In this document: one piece after another, positions 17,042 to 26,073 of the stretch
How the letters are laid out: the number at the start of each line of letters is the position of its first letter
Position numbering within the stretch: the first letter of the stretch is position 1
Assembly: GCF_036689865.1 (NCBI RefSeq)
Contig: NZ_JBAHUQ010000006.1
Coordinates: 62,001-126,000, forward strand
From: Magnetococcus sp. PR-3
Lineage (GTDB): Bacteria; Pseudomonadota; Magnetococcia; Magnetococcales; Magnetococcaceae
Direction of reading: 5' to 3'
DNA: 64,000 nucleotides
Program-made: the position numbers and the translations under genes
Notes under the pieces: generated by a model
What the model was told of the DNA's origin: nothing
Databases searched by the model: none
What the model saw: the letters and a program-made list of their open reading frames with translations, nothing else

Positions 17042-18334
17042 TTAGTGGGTAAAGCCAAAGAAGCCTGGAAAAGCCACAAGAATACCCAATACAGCAACCT
17101 GGAGTATAATAAAGGGTAAAACCCCACGGTAGATATCGGTGGTGATCACAGAGGGTGGCGCGACCCCTTTGAGATAAAACAGACTAAAGCCAAAGGGTGG
17201 GGTTAGAAAGCTGGTTTGCAGGTTCATGGCAACCAAAATGGCATACCAGATCGGGTTAATACCCAACCCTTCGGCAATGGGGGCCAGGATGGGGACAATA
17301 ATGTAGGAAATTTCAACAAAGTCGATAAAGAAACCCAGAACCATGATGGCCAACATAGAGAGCAGGATAAAGCCCCACTTCTCCCCTGGTAGCTGCATCA
17401 TAAAATCTTCAACCAGATAATCGCCACCTGTATAGGTAAAGACCATGGAAAAAGCGGTTGCTCCGACCAAAATGGCGAATACCATCGCGGTAATTTTAAC
17501 CGTCTCCAGGGCACTCTGAAAAACCATTTGAAGGGACAGTTGGCGATAGAGAGCAGCCAGCAAAATGGCACCCACACCGCCCACTGCAGACGATTCCGTT
17601 GGGGTTGCAACACCGGTTAAGATAGACCCAAGCACCAGAATAATAAGTGTCAAAGGGGGGATGATGGCAAATAGGGCCTGTTTGACCTGATCTCGCTTAC
17701 TGCCGACAATCTCATCGACCTTAATGGCAGGGGCAATATCCGGTTTGAGCAGGCTCACAATTAAAATATAGACCACATAAAACCCAACTAGGGTCACACC
17801 AGGCCAGAAGGCTGCCTTAAACAGATCGCCAACCGGTTGTTGAAAGACATCACCCAAAATAATCAAAACAATGGAGGGGGGGATAATTTGTCCCAAGGTT
17901 CCTGCTGCACAGATGGAACCACAGGCAATTTTGCTGTCATAATTATACTTGAGCATCACTGGCAGAGAGATGACCCCCATGGCCACCACCGATGCCCCCA
18001 CCACACCTGTTGAAGCCGCCAGTAACGCACCGACCAGTACGGTACTGATGGCAATACCCCCGCGAATTTCCCCAAACAGTAGCCCCATGGACTCCAATAA
18101 GCGCTCTGCCAGTTTGGATTTTTGCAGCACAATCCCCATAAAGATAAAGAGAGGGATCGCCAACAACACCGTATTGGTCATAATGGACCAAATACGATGG
18201 GGCATCATATTGAAGATCTCTGGCCCTTCAGCGAACAAGCCAAAGAAAATCGCGACACCACCAAAAGTAAACGCGACTGGAAAGCCCACCAAAAGCAAAA
18301 ATAGGGCGACCACAAACATGACGATGCCGATCAT
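17042..18334 (-). CDS. dctM: TRAP transporter large permease subunit (DctM)
   Basis: The 430-residue protein has about 12 hydrophobic segments and typical DctM sequences: LLLVGFPVAFTFGG near the N-terminus, AIPLFIFMGIVLQKSKLAERLL, AAGTLGQIIPPSIVLIILGDV and SFLTPPFGFSLFYLKG. It forms the ion-coupled channel of a tripartite ATP-independent periplasmic transporter, driven by the sodium or proton gradient. Last gene of the dctP-dctQ-dctM operon, 106 bases after dctQ, with a GGAG ribosome-binding site. Confidence 0.93.
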   Translation of the reverse strand: MIGIVMFVVALFLLLVGFPVAFTFGGVAIFFGLFAEGPEIFNMMPHRIWSIMTNTVLLAIPLFIFMGIVLQKSKLAERLLESMGLLFGEIRGGIAISTVLVGALLAASTGVVGASVVAMGVISLPVMLKYNYDSKIACGSICAAGTLGQIIPPSIVLIILGDVFQQPVGDLFKAAFWPGVTLVGFYVVYILIVSLLKPDIAPAIKVDEIVGSKRDQVKQALFAIIPPLTLIILVLGSILTGVATPTESSAVGGVGAILLAALYRQLSLQMVFQSALETVKITAMVFAILVGATAFSMVFTYTGGDYLVEDFMMQLPGEKWGFILLSMLAIMVLGFFIDFVEISYIIVPILAPIAEGLGINPIWYAILVAMNLQTSFLTPPFGFSLFYLKGVAPPSVITTDIYRGVLPFIILQVAVLGILVAFPGFFGFTH

Positions 18335-18440
18335 GAGGCAGATACTCCAAAAGCGGTAAGGTACCCGATAGGGTAACCTTTACGAGATATCACACAGTGG
18401 GTGATGGTTCTAAGAGAAGAGGCTGGCCGTGCCTGGGCGA

Positions 18441-18980
18441 TCACAACAGATCATCCTTGGCTGAGTGGCTGCTTAAGGACTCTGTCCCTCGATACACATG
18501 GAGGTTGCGGATGATAAAACCGACGGCTGAAATGATTAAAAAGACAAATGCCAGGGGTATGGTTGCTTTGATTAACCAACGATGGGTTAAACCGCCAGGA
18601 TCGCCACTGATCTCACCGGTATTGTAAGCCTCCATCACAAAGGGAAGAGAGCCTTGTATAATCAAGTATGCCAGGGGCAAAAGAAACAGAACCGTTCCTG
18701 CGATATTAATCACCGCCTTGGTTTTGGGTGAGAGACGATCATAGATCAAATCCACCCGTACATGGCCATCGGTTCTTAAGGCGTAGGCAATACCAAAAAG
18801 GAACAACATGGAGAAAAGGTGCCACTCCATCTCCTGCATGGCGATGGAGCCGGTACGGAAAAAGTAGCGCATGATGGCGTCATAAAAGACGTTGAGCATG
18901 GTCAAAATCATCATGATCGCACAGAGATAACCTAACCAGTCGATGATGCGATCAGACCACTTTTCCAGTGTGGTGAGCAT
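18441..18980 (-). CDS. dctQ: TRAP transporter small permease subunit (DctQ)
   Basis: The 179-residue protein has four membrane segments and the DctQ-type stretch RYFFRTGSIAMQEMEWHLFSMLFLFGIAYALRTDGHVRVD. It is the small partner of DctM in the membrane. It lies between the binding protein and the large permease and starts 81 bases after dctP, with a perfect hairpin in that spacer. Confidence 0.92.
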   Translation of the reverse strand: MLTTLEKWSDRIIDWLGYLCAIMMILTMLNVFYDAIMRYFFRTGSIAMQEMEWHLFSMLFLFGIAYALRTDGHVRVDLIYDRLSPKTKAVINIAGTVLFLLPLAYLIIQGSLPFVMEAYNTGEISGDPGGLTHRWLIKATIPLAFVFLIISAVGFIIRNLHVYRGTESLSSHSAKDDLL

Positions 18981-19012
18981 GGCGTACTTCTCCAGAGAAG
19001 AACAACACGTAT

Positions 19013-19041
19013 GCTGCCCTCTCCAGATAAGAGAGGGCAGC
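19013..19041 (-). promoter_or_regulatory. Intercistronic hairpin between dctP and dctQ
   Basis: GCTGCCCTCTC and GAGAGGGCAGC form a perfect 11-bp stem with a 7-base loop. No T-run follows in the direction of transcription. In similar operons such hairpins protect the upstream mRNA or weakly terminate, so that the binding protein is made in excess over the permease. That role is inferred here. Confidence 0.6.
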
Positions 19042-19061
19042 CGTTGGGTGATCTGGGTGAC

Positions 19062-20141
19062 TTATTCGCCCAGATTATCTTTTAGGTAGGCATGATCAGA
19101 GATCCGTGTCCATTCGCGGGACTTAACCATATAGGCTTTTTGAGATTCAATGATCTTTTTAAAGGTTGGGCTGGCGGCCATTTTTTCCGTCAACAGCTTT
19201 TCATTTTCAACCTTCATCTGTGCAATCACAGCAGCTGGGAAGGTGCGCACCTTAATATGTGGGTACTCTTTCTGAATCTTTGCCCAGTTGATGGCCGAGT
19301 CATGATAGGAGCGGGTGTACATATCATAGGCGGCATACTGCATGGCAACGGTGACAATTTTTTGTAGATGCTTAGGTAGGCCTTCAAACTTCTTTTTGTT
19401 GACCATGAACTGCAGCTCGGTGGCGGGCTCATGCCAACCGGTGTAGTAATAAGGGGCAATTTTGTGGAAGCCCATGTTCAGATCAAGAGAGGGCCCAACC
19501 CACTCCAGGGCATCGATGGTGCCACGATCCAGACCCGTATACAGCTCACCTGGTGGAATATTAGTGACCACAACCCCCAGTTTGGAGAGTACTTCACCGG
19601 CAAAGCCGGGAATACGCATCTTCAGACCTTGTAGGTCATCCAGATTATTGATCTCTTTGCGGAACCAACCACCCATCTGGTTGCCGGTATTACCACCGGG
19701 GAACGAGATCACCCCATGCTTATCATACACACCCTTCATCAGCTCCATACCACCCCCGTAGTAGAACCAGGCGTACTGTTCGGGTGCGGTCATGCCAAAT
19801 GGCATGGTGGTGAAAGGCATAAAAGCGACATCCTTACCTTTCCAGTAGTAGGAGGCCGAATGTCCCATCTGGTATTGGCCAGCTTTAACCATGTCCAGAA
19901 TACCAAAGGGGGCTTTATGTTTGTTTTTGGAGTCGATCCGGATCTCCATTTCGCCATTGGACATCTCTTTGACCATGGCCGCCATATTTTTTACCGCATC
20001 CCCAAAAATCGGGAAATTGGTGGGCCATGTCATGGCCAGTTTCCAGCGATACTTCGGGGCTGCATCGGCTATTGTGGTGGTGACCACCATGCCTAAGGTG
20101 GCTAAGCCAGCCAGCGCAAAACGAAATAGAGGCATCTTCAT
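19062..20141 (-). CDS. dctP: TRAP transporter periplasmic binding protein, TakP-like (2-oxoacid type)
   Basis: The 359-residue protein has a signal peptide (cleavage near residue 27) and then WKLAMTWPTNFPIFGDAVKNMA. The central part, SFPGGNTGNQMGGWFRKEIN, LKMRIPGFAGEVLSKLGVV and TIDALEWVGPSLDLNMGFHKIAPYYYTGWHEP, closely follows the TakP subfamily of binding proteins for 2-oxoacids or lactate, where an Arg in the LKMR segment and the Trp in EWVGP hold the carboxylate. Substrate is therefore probably a small 2-oxo- or hydroxy-acid, by family knowledge. The start has AAGGA eight bases upstream. First gene of the TRAP operon. Confidence 0.92.
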   Translation of the reverse strand: MKMPLFRFALAGLATLGMVVTTTIADAAPKYRWKLAMTWPTNFPIFGDAVKNMAAMVKEMSNGEMEIRIDSKNKHKAPFGILDMVKAGQYQMGHSASYYWKGKDVAFMPFTTMPFGMTAPEQYAWFYYGGGMELMKGVYDKHGVISFPGGNTGNQMGGWFRKEINNLDDLQGLKMRIPGFAGEVLSKLGVVVTNIPPGELYTGLDRGTIDALEWVGPSLDLNMGFHKIAPYYYTGWHEPATELQFMVNKKKFEGLPKHLQKIVTVAMQYAAYDMYTRSYHDSAINWAKIQKEYPHIKVRTFPAAVIAQMKVENEKLLTEKMAASPTFKKIIESQKAYMVKSREWTRISDHAYLKDNLGE

Positions 20142-20639
20142 CGTCCGTGTCCTTCTTACCAGTTGGAAAGGGAGAAGCGATTCGAAAGAAGCGCAAGTCT
20201 TAAGTTTTGTAACAGCGGTGTGTCGTGTGTAACGTTTATTCTAAAATTAATGGACCTAAAAAGGAAGTCAATGCGCCATAAAAGTAACATACACTTACCC
20301 ATATAATACTAATCGCTACAAGATCTTCCTGTATCGGTTGATGGATGTATGGGTGTGTATGATCTGTTCTCTTAGAGAGATGTAGCCCATGTTATGTTCC
20401 CAAAGCTTTGCGTGGTACTACTCCTGGCACTTGTGTCTGACCGAAATGGTAACATCCTATAAAGCGGCATATCATTCATATGTTTAAGTTGAAAAGCTTA
20501 AAAAGGATGGTGCGGGGCTTGGGGTTGGTCCTGGGCAGGGGCTGCACCCATGCCGTATGCTTAAACTCTATTCATCCAAAAAGATTCCATCCCTGGTCAG
20601 AGAGTGGCCTGGATGCTTGGTCATGCCTTAAGGTGCTTC
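20142..20639. other. Divergent intergenic region between TRAP operon and RND pump
   Basis: About 500 bases holding regulatory sequence for both directions. Apart from the tentative TRAP promoter I see only AT-rich stretches (TATAATACT near 20302) and an AAGGTG ribosome-binding site just before the pump's ATG at 20640. No gene is supported. Confidence 0.4.
20244..20271 (-). promoter_or_regulatory. Candidate sigma-70 promoter of the TRAP operon
   Basis: On the minus strand TTGACT (20266-20271) is followed after 16 bases by TAATTT (20244-20249), about 100 bases upstream of dctP. The -35 box is good and the -10 box weak, so this is a tentative call. Confidence 0.25.
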
Positions 20640-23600
20640 ATGTTACGTAGTTTTTTAGAAAATCATGTTTTTGCCAATTTGACTTTTTTGGTGATCTTGG
20701 TCATTGGGGGCCTGTGCTACGCGCTCTTGCCCCGACAGCAGGATCCAGAGATGAATTTTAACTGGATTCAGATCACCACTATTATGCCTGGGGCTGCGGC
20801 CGAAGATGTGGAGAAACTGGTTACAGACCCCATCGAAGAGGCCTTGGAAAAGCTGGATGATGTTCGTTTTGTGGTTTCAGACTCCTTAGAAACAGTTTCC
20901 AGTATTCTGGTACGTTTTGAGGAAATGAATGCGGATGATCTGGAAAAACGTATCAATGATTTACGCCGTGAAGTACGTAACAAACAACGCGAACTGCCGG
21001 CTGATGCTGAAGATCCACTTATTATGGAGATCACCAGCTCTAATGGTTTTCCTACCTCACAGGTGGTGGTTTTTGGTGGCGGGGGTGGCGAGAATCTGCG
21101 GCGGCAGGCACGCCATGTTAAACGGGATATTGAACGGCTAAATGGTGTGGGTCGGGTGATGGATTTAGGGCTAAGAGAGCCAGAGATCCAGGTGCGTTTT
21201 GATGCCCAGGCCTTAGCGGCGGCGGGGCTACGTCCTGCACAGTTAGCCGACACCCTGAAGGCCCGTTTTCAAGATTTTTCTGCAGGTGATGTTACCATTG
21301 GCCAAGATCAGTGGATTGTTAGGGTTCAAGGCACCAGCTGGTCTCCAGAAAAGGTCTCTAACTGGCCTGTACAGGGCACTGTTGGTGAGATCCCACTTGG
21401 CTCTTTGGCCGAAGTGTTGTGGGCCAGGGCAGAGGCGGAGAATCGTGTGCAGCTCAATGGTAAGTCCGGCGTTCTGCTCTCCATTACCAAATCTCCCAAC
21501 ACCAATGTGCTCAAGCTGACCCAACGCGTGCGGGATTATGTGGATCAACGCAATACCCTCACCAGCCATACCGGGGTAACCCTGGCACTGGTCGATGACC
21601 AGACCCATATGATCCGGTCGGCGCTGGATGTTATGCGTTCCAACGCGTTATTAGGCTTGCTTTTTGTTGTCTTGGCGACGTGGTTATTTTTGGGGTCACG
21701 CATTGCACTACTGATTGGATTGGGCATTCCCTTTACCCTGGCTGGAACCTTTATGGTGCTCTATGCCCTGGGGGAAAGCCTGAATGTCATGGTGTTGCTA
21801 GGTGTGGTGATTGCTCTGGGTATGTTGGTGGATGATGCCGTGGTGGTGGTAGAGGGCATTTATGATCGTATCCGCCGGGGGCAGGAGGCGATTGATGCAG
21901 GTATCGATGCACTAAGAGAGGTGTTTGCACCGGTTACAGCTTCGGTATTAACAACCATGGCTGCCTTTATGCCGTTGATGTTACTCCCCGGTATCTTAGG
22001 GGAGTTTATGAAGGTGGTGCCGATGGTGGTGACCCTTGCCCTGGCCTTTAGCTTGGTTGAGGCATACTGGATGCTGCCCGCCCATGTCTCCTTTATTAAA
22101 GTAAACCTCAAAAACCCCAGCCGTACCCAGCGTATCCGCGCTAATTTAATGCATAAACTGCGGGTCAAGTATGCCCGTTTACTGATTAAAGTATTTCGTA
22201 TTCCCTGGCTCTTTTTCATCACCTCGTTGATCCCGGTTATCGCGGCCATTTTTATTGTGGCAACCGGTGGGGTACGTATGGAATTTTTTGCTATGGAGAA
22301 AATTCCACTGTTCTACATCAATGTTAAAATGCCACCAGGTTCCAGCCTTGATAAAACGTTGGGTGTTACAGATCGGGTGGTACAACGGGCCCGCCAACAT
22401 TTAAAAGAGGGTGAGGTGGTCTCGGTCTTTGGTTATGCGGGTCAAATGTTTACCGAAACCAAACCTATGATGGGCAATCGCTATGGGCAGGTCTTTGTTA
22501 GCCTAAATGCCGATAGAAGTGCCCGCCGCCCGGTGGATGAAATTATTGAAAGTATGCGTCAGTCGGTGACCTCTGTGCCAGGACCTCTTTCGATCACTTT
22601 TTTAACCTTAAGTGGTGGTCCACCGGTGACCAAGCCCATTGCTGTTAAGGTGAGGGGTAGTGACTATGATCGTTTGATCCCGGCTGTAAAAGAGGTCAAA
22701 AACATTGTCATGGCGATTGAGGGAACCAGTGATGTCACCGATACCCATGCCGCAGGACGACCACAATTACGGTTAAAGCCTGATGATGATGCCATCCGCC
22801 GTGCTGGCTTGACCAGTGGCGAGGTCATGCGCTTGATCCGCTTGTTGGGGGATGGGGAGGTGGTGTCGGAAATGCAGCACCGTGGAGAAAAGGTGGAGTT
22901 GCGGGTTTTAGCTCAAGATCGCCCTTTCACCGATATCTCTGGATTTTTAGCGACCCCCATTATTCTCCCTGGGGGTGAGCGAACCGAGCTTGCTCGGTTG
23001 GTGGTGCAGGAGACCGGACCTGGGGTAGATATTATTTTTCATCATAACTTCCGCCGGGCCATTACGGTTGAAGCAGAGCTGGACCAGACCAAAATTAATA
23101 CCAAAATGGCCAATGATCAGATCCGCCAAATTTGGCAGGAGAAGTATGCGGCTCTCTATCCAGAAGTGGATCTGGATTTCAGTGGGGTGATGGATGATAT
23201 TGAGGAGTCTCAAGCCAATATTCTGACCCTGTTTCTATTTGGGGCCGGGATTATGTATATGATCCTGGGTGCGCAATTCCGCAGTTATTTTCAACCTCTG
23301 ATGATCTTAACCACTATGCCCATGGCCTTTACGGGGGTTGTGTTTGGTCTGCTGGTGACCGGCCATGCCATGAGCTTGTATACCATTTATGGGGTGGTGG
23401 CCCTGGCGGGAATTGCGGTCAATTCAGCCATTGTTCTTATCTCTGCAGCCAACAGCCGGGTGCGTGGTGGTATGAGTGTTACCCATGCCATTATCTATGC
23501 GGGCCGTCGCCGGGTGGTGCCGATTCTCATTACCAGTTTAACCACCATTGCCGGGCTTTTTTCTTTGGCCGCCGGTCTGGCAGGAACCTCGGTCATGTGG

Positions 23601-23720
23601 GGTACCATTGCCACTGCCATGGTATGGGGCTTGGGGCTCTCGACCCTGCTTACCCTGTTCCTTATTCCACTGTTGTACCTGATCACCATGCGTCGCTGGC
23701 ATGATCGTAAGCCGGCCTGA
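20640..23720 (+). CDS. RND-family efflux pump, inner membrane (HAE1-type)
   Basis: A 1026-residue pump with the RND pattern: one N-terminal membrane helix (LENHVFANLTFLVILVIGGLCYALLP), a large periplasmic loop, six helices, a second loop and five helices. TM4 carries the proton-relay pair in GMLVDDAVVVVEGIYDRI. In TM10, GIAVNSAIVLISAANSR has Asn where AcrB has its relay Lys, as in many non-AcrB members. It likely exports organic compounds rather than metals. ATG 20640 with AAGGTG is preferred over the upstream GTG. The best partner in the window is the orphan adaptor at 13712; the next gene follows after 5 bases. Confidence 0.92.
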   Translation: MLRSFLENHVFANLTFLVILVIGGLCYALLPRQQDPEMNFNWIQITTIMPGAAAEDVEKLVTDPIEEALEKLDDVRFVVSDSLETVSSILVRFEEMNADDLEKRINDLRREVRNKQRELPADAEDPLIMEITSSNGFPTSQVVVFGGGGGENLRRQARHVKRDIERLNGVGRVMDLGLREPEIQVRFDAQALAAAGLRPAQLADTLKARFQDFSAGDVTIGQDQWIVRVQGTSWSPEKVSNWPVQGTVGEIPLGSLAEVLWARAEAENRVQLNGKSGVLLSITKSPNTNVLKLTQRVRDYVDQRNTLTSHTGVTLALVDDQTHMIRSALDVMRSNALLGLLFVVLATWLFLGSRIALLIGLGIPFTLAGTFMVLYALGESLNVMVLLGVVIALGMLVDDAVVVVEGIYDRIRRGQEAIDAGIDALREVFAPVTASVLTTMAAFMPLMLLPGILGEFMKVVPMVVTLALAFSLVEAYWMLPAHVSFIKVNLKNPSRTQRIRANLMHKLRVKYARLLIKVFRIPWLFFITSLIPVIAAIFIVATGGVRMEFFAMEKIPLFYINVKMPPGSSLDKTLGVTDRVVQRARQHLKEGEVVSVFGYAGQMFTETKPMMGNRYGQVFVSLNADRSARRPVDEIIESMRQSVTSVPGPLSITFLTLSGGPPVTKPIAVKVRGSDYDRLIPAVKEVKNIVMAIEGTSDVTDTHAAGRPQLRLKPDDDAIRRAGLTSGEVMRLIRLLGDGEVVSEMQHRGEKVELRVLAQDRPFTDISGFLATPIILPGGERTELARLVVQETGPGVDIIFHHNFRRAITVEAELDQTKINTKMANDQIRQIWQEKYAALYPEVDLDFSGVMDDIEESQANILTLFLFGAGIMYMILGAQFRSYFQPLMILTTMPMAFTGVVFGLLVTGHAMSLYTIYGVVALAGIAVNSAIVLISAANSRVRGGMSVTHAIIYAGRRRVVPILITSLTTIAGLFSLAAGLAGTSVMWGTIATAMVWGLGLSTLLTLFLIPLLYLITMRRWHDRKPA

Positions 23721-23725
23721 TTGCC

Positions 23726-24091
23726 ATGTCTGAGCTACGGGAGATACCCTCTGCACAAACTGTGGAGGCTGATGGTTGCTTGAAGCAGTGGTTTCAGGGT
23801 GAGGATCTGGATCTTTTTATCTGGTTACAAGAGGGTGTGCTTTATCGTTTTCAGCTGGCCTATGATCGCCAGCGGGTAGAGCACCTGTTGCAGTGGCAAA
23901 GGGACCAAGGATTACGCCACTTCATTATGGATGATGGTGAGAGCAACCCTTTGAAAAATCAATCCCCTATAATGTTAAGTGGGGGGGCTGTACCGTGGGC
24001 CCATGTGATTGAGAAATTTGAAAAAGCATCACAAACATTGAACCAACCCTGGGTGATTAAGATCATAGCGGTACTAAAGCAAGGGGGATAA
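23726..24091 (+). CDS. Conserved-looking small soluble protein, unknown
   Basis: The 121-residue protein has no signal peptide or membrane segment. It is rich in Gln, Trp and acidic residues (LKQWFQGEDLDLFIWLQEGVLYRFQLAYDRQRVEHLLQW). Beginning 5 bases after the RND pump stop, it is almost certainly in the same operon. I do not recognise the family. The N-terminal part, with a predicted run of beta strands, could be a small regulatory or accessory domain for the pump, but that is guesswork from position. Confidence 0.7.
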   Translation: MSELREIPSAQTVEADGCLKQWFQGEDLDLFIWLQEGVLYRFQLAYDRQRVEHLLQWQRDQGLRHFIMDDGESNPLKNQSPIMLSGGAVPWAHVIEKFEKASQTLNQPWVIKIIAVLKQGG

Positions 24092-24114
24092 ACTGCCCTC
24101 ATGTTATCTTTTTT

Positions 24115-25290
24115 ATGGATGAGATCATGGCTATGACACCCTTGGACAAACCCACCTATGCCCGCTATCTACCCGCCATGGGGTTGGTGGCACTGGCCTG
24201 TTTAATTGCCTATGCCGCCATGGCAGAGTGGTTACCGACCGAAGCACGCAGCCATGTGATTTTGGGGGCGGCCATTCTACCGTTGATCTTGGCCAATATG
24301 CTCTACTTCAGTGCCACATTGACCCGTTCCAGTCAGCCAACCCCTGTGGTTTGGGGATGGCCGCTTTTGGGCCTGTTGGCAGGTGTGGTCGTGATCGCGG
24401 CGCTCAGTTATGACCGACGTTGGGCTGTGTTGGGTGCGGTCATGGGGATGGTGGCGGTTGTGGGTACCTTTGCCTGGATCCAAAAGCGGCGTAAAAACTG
24501 TTTGGGGGACCCCCATCCAGGTCTGCGCTGGTATGAAGGTGCACTGGTTAGCCTTATGTTGGGTCTGGTCGCCATTACCGTGGGTCTGTTTATGCCCGAC
24601 TATTGGGTGCCGCTACGGTCCATTCATCTCCATTTAAATCTGATGGGTTTTGTCGGGCTAACAGCGGTCAGTACCATGCAAGTTCTACTGCCTACCGCCG
24701 CAGGTTATGCGGATACCGATGCCGTACGACGGTTACACAAGCACTGGCCCTGGGCGCTGGTTGGTACCGTGGCTTTGGCCTTGGGGGCTGCTGGGTTCCG
24801 AATTTTTTATCTCATTGGGTTGGGGGCATGGTTGGTGCCTTTGGTGGCGTGGCTGCGTAGCCTGTGGTCCTTCCGGGATAAGATCTTTGATGGCGGTGGC
24901 GCTACCTGGCCCCTACTGGCCGCCGTGATAGGGTTTGTGATCATGATGTTCTCGGGCCTGTTTATTGCCCTGGGTTGGATGTCACCGGAAAACACCTTGC
25001 CGCTGTTCTTTATTGGTTTTCTCTTCCCCCTCATTACGGGTGCATTGACCCACCTGCTGCCTTTATGGTGGTGGCCAGGCTTGGAGACCCCGCTTCGTAG
25101 CGAAGCACGCAGTGCCATTGAGCTGGGTAGCCCAGGTCGGGCGGCACTGTTTGTGATCTGTGGGTTGGGGGCTATTAAAGGGTATGCCTGGGTGGCACCA
25201 CTGGCTGCGGCAGGTATTGCCCAGTTTCTGCTACAACTGGTGATGGTAAAATTGAAGACTGCAAAAATGCCCCCAGGAAATACCTTTTAA
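24115..25290 (+). CDS. Polytopic membrane protein related to haem-copper oxidase subunit I / NnrS
   Basis: The 391-residue protein has about 11-12 membrane segments. The segment SIHLHLNLMGFVGLTAVSTMQVLLPTAAG (about 164-192) with paired His resembles the haem-ligand helix seen in NnrS and CcoN-like proteins that lack the full set of oxidase ligands. A further His in GALTHLLPLWWWPG lies near the C-terminus. It could bind haem or copper, but is too short and incomplete for an oxidase. It follows the small protein by 23 bases and may belong to the RND operon. ATG 24115 has no strong RBS; an ATG four codons further in is possible. Confidence 0.65.
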   Translation: MDEIMAMTPLDKPTYARYLPAMGLVALACLIAYAAMAEWLPTEARSHVILGAAILPLILANMLYFSATLTRSSQPTPVVWGWPLLGLLAGVVVIAALSYDRRWAVLGAVMGMVAVVGTFAWIQKRRKNCLGDPHPGLRWYEGALVSLMLGLVAITVGLFMPDYWVPLRSIHLHLNLMGFVGLTAVSTMQVLLPTAAGYADTDAVRRLHKHWPWALVGTVALALGAAGFRIFYLIGLGAWLVPLVAWLRSLWSFRDKIFDGGGATWPLLAAVIGFVIMMFSGLFIALGWMSPENTLPLFFIGFLFPLITGALTHLLPLWWWPGLETPLRSEARSAIELGSPGRAALFVICGLGAIKGYAWVAPLAAAGIAQFLLQLVMVKLKTAKMPPGNTF

Positions 25291-25345
25291 TCAAATGTTT
25301 TTGTTTAAAAACCTGCATAAAGAATAGGTGTAGCCAGCTGATAAT

Positions 25346-25369
25346 TGCACGCTCTGTCTGGAGCGTGCA
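25346..25369 (+). terminator. Possible terminator hairpin before yciB
   Basis: TGCACGCTC and GAGCGTGCA form a perfect 9-bp stem with a 6-base loop 55 bases after the membrane-protein stop. Only a short CCCTTT follows, so termination would be weak; it may be a processing or attenuation hairpin. Confidence 0.45.
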
Positions 25370-25404
25370 TCCCTTTGGGTGTATAAAGAGGGGAGCTCCG
25401 CTGT

Positions 25405-26073
25405 ATGTTACAGCAGTTAACCCCCCTGATCTTCAGGTTTCAACGGATTGAAATCATGCGCTTCTTGCTTGATCTAATGGCGATTGTGGTCTTTTTTGTG
25501 GTGTATAAGACCGATGGTATCTTCAGTGCCACCGCCGCTTTAATCGTCATGGTCATACTCAACGTCTTCTACCACTGGTATAAACACCGTCATGTGCCTT
25601 CCATGATGTGGATTACGTTGCTTATGGTGATCTTGTTTGGTGGGGCGACTCTGATCTTTCAAGATCCGGTCTTTATCAAGTGGAAGCCCACCATCTTGCA
25701 ATGGTTGTTGGCCACCGGTTTTCTGGCCAGCCATATCATTGGGAAGCGGGTACTTGTGCAGCGTATGCTGGATAATCAAATCACCATGCCCAATGAAAAA
25801 TGGCGGGTGCTTAATGCGGCGTGGGTCGTGTTTATGCTCTTTTCAGGAACCCTAAATCTCTATGTGGCCTATAACTATTCTGAAGAGATTTGGGTCAACT
25901 TTAAACTGTTTGGTCTGATGGGGTTGACCATCCTGTTTATCTTTGGGCAGGCATTCTATATGTCGCGTCATGGGGAGCAACCCCAAGAAGAGGGCGAGCA
26001 GGCTGATGCCTCCAGCGTAGAGGATGCGCTGAAGGCGGGTAAAGAGGCTGTCGACAATAACCCGAAGGGTTAA
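25405..26073 (+). CDS. yciB: Inner membrane septation-associated protein YciB (IspA family)
   Basis: A 222-residue polytopic protein matching E. coli YciB almost along its length: LDLMAIVVFFVVYKTDGIFSATAALIV, then FGGATLIFQDPVFIKWKPTI, LVQRMLDNQITMP, LNAAWVVFMLFSGTLNLYVAY and EIWVNFKLFGLMGLT. YciB influences cell envelope and septum formation. Five membrane segments are expected. Family starts suggest the ATG at 25453, but the ATG at 25405 has GGGAG upstream; both are possible. The acidic C-terminal tail of about 40 residues is longer than usual. Its stop overlaps that of the convergent MerR gene by 4 bases. Confidence 0.9.
   Translation: MLQQLTPLIFRFQRIEIMRFLLDLMAIVVFFVVYKTDGIFSATAALIVMVILNVFYHWYKHRHVPSMMWITLLMVILFGGATLIFQDPVFIKWKPTILQWLLATGFLASHIIGKRVLVQRMLDNQITMPNEKWRVLNAAWVVFMLFSGTLNLYVAYNYSEEIWVNFKLFGLMGLTILFIFGQAFYMSRHGEQPQEEGEQADASSVEDALKAGKEAVDNNPKG

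Noticed and set aside
20640-23720. Metal efflux (CusA-like) as the role of this RND pump
   Set aside because: The TM10 segment lacks the GIAVETAVV form of metal pumps, and no metal-binding Met pattern was seen; HAE1 fits better.
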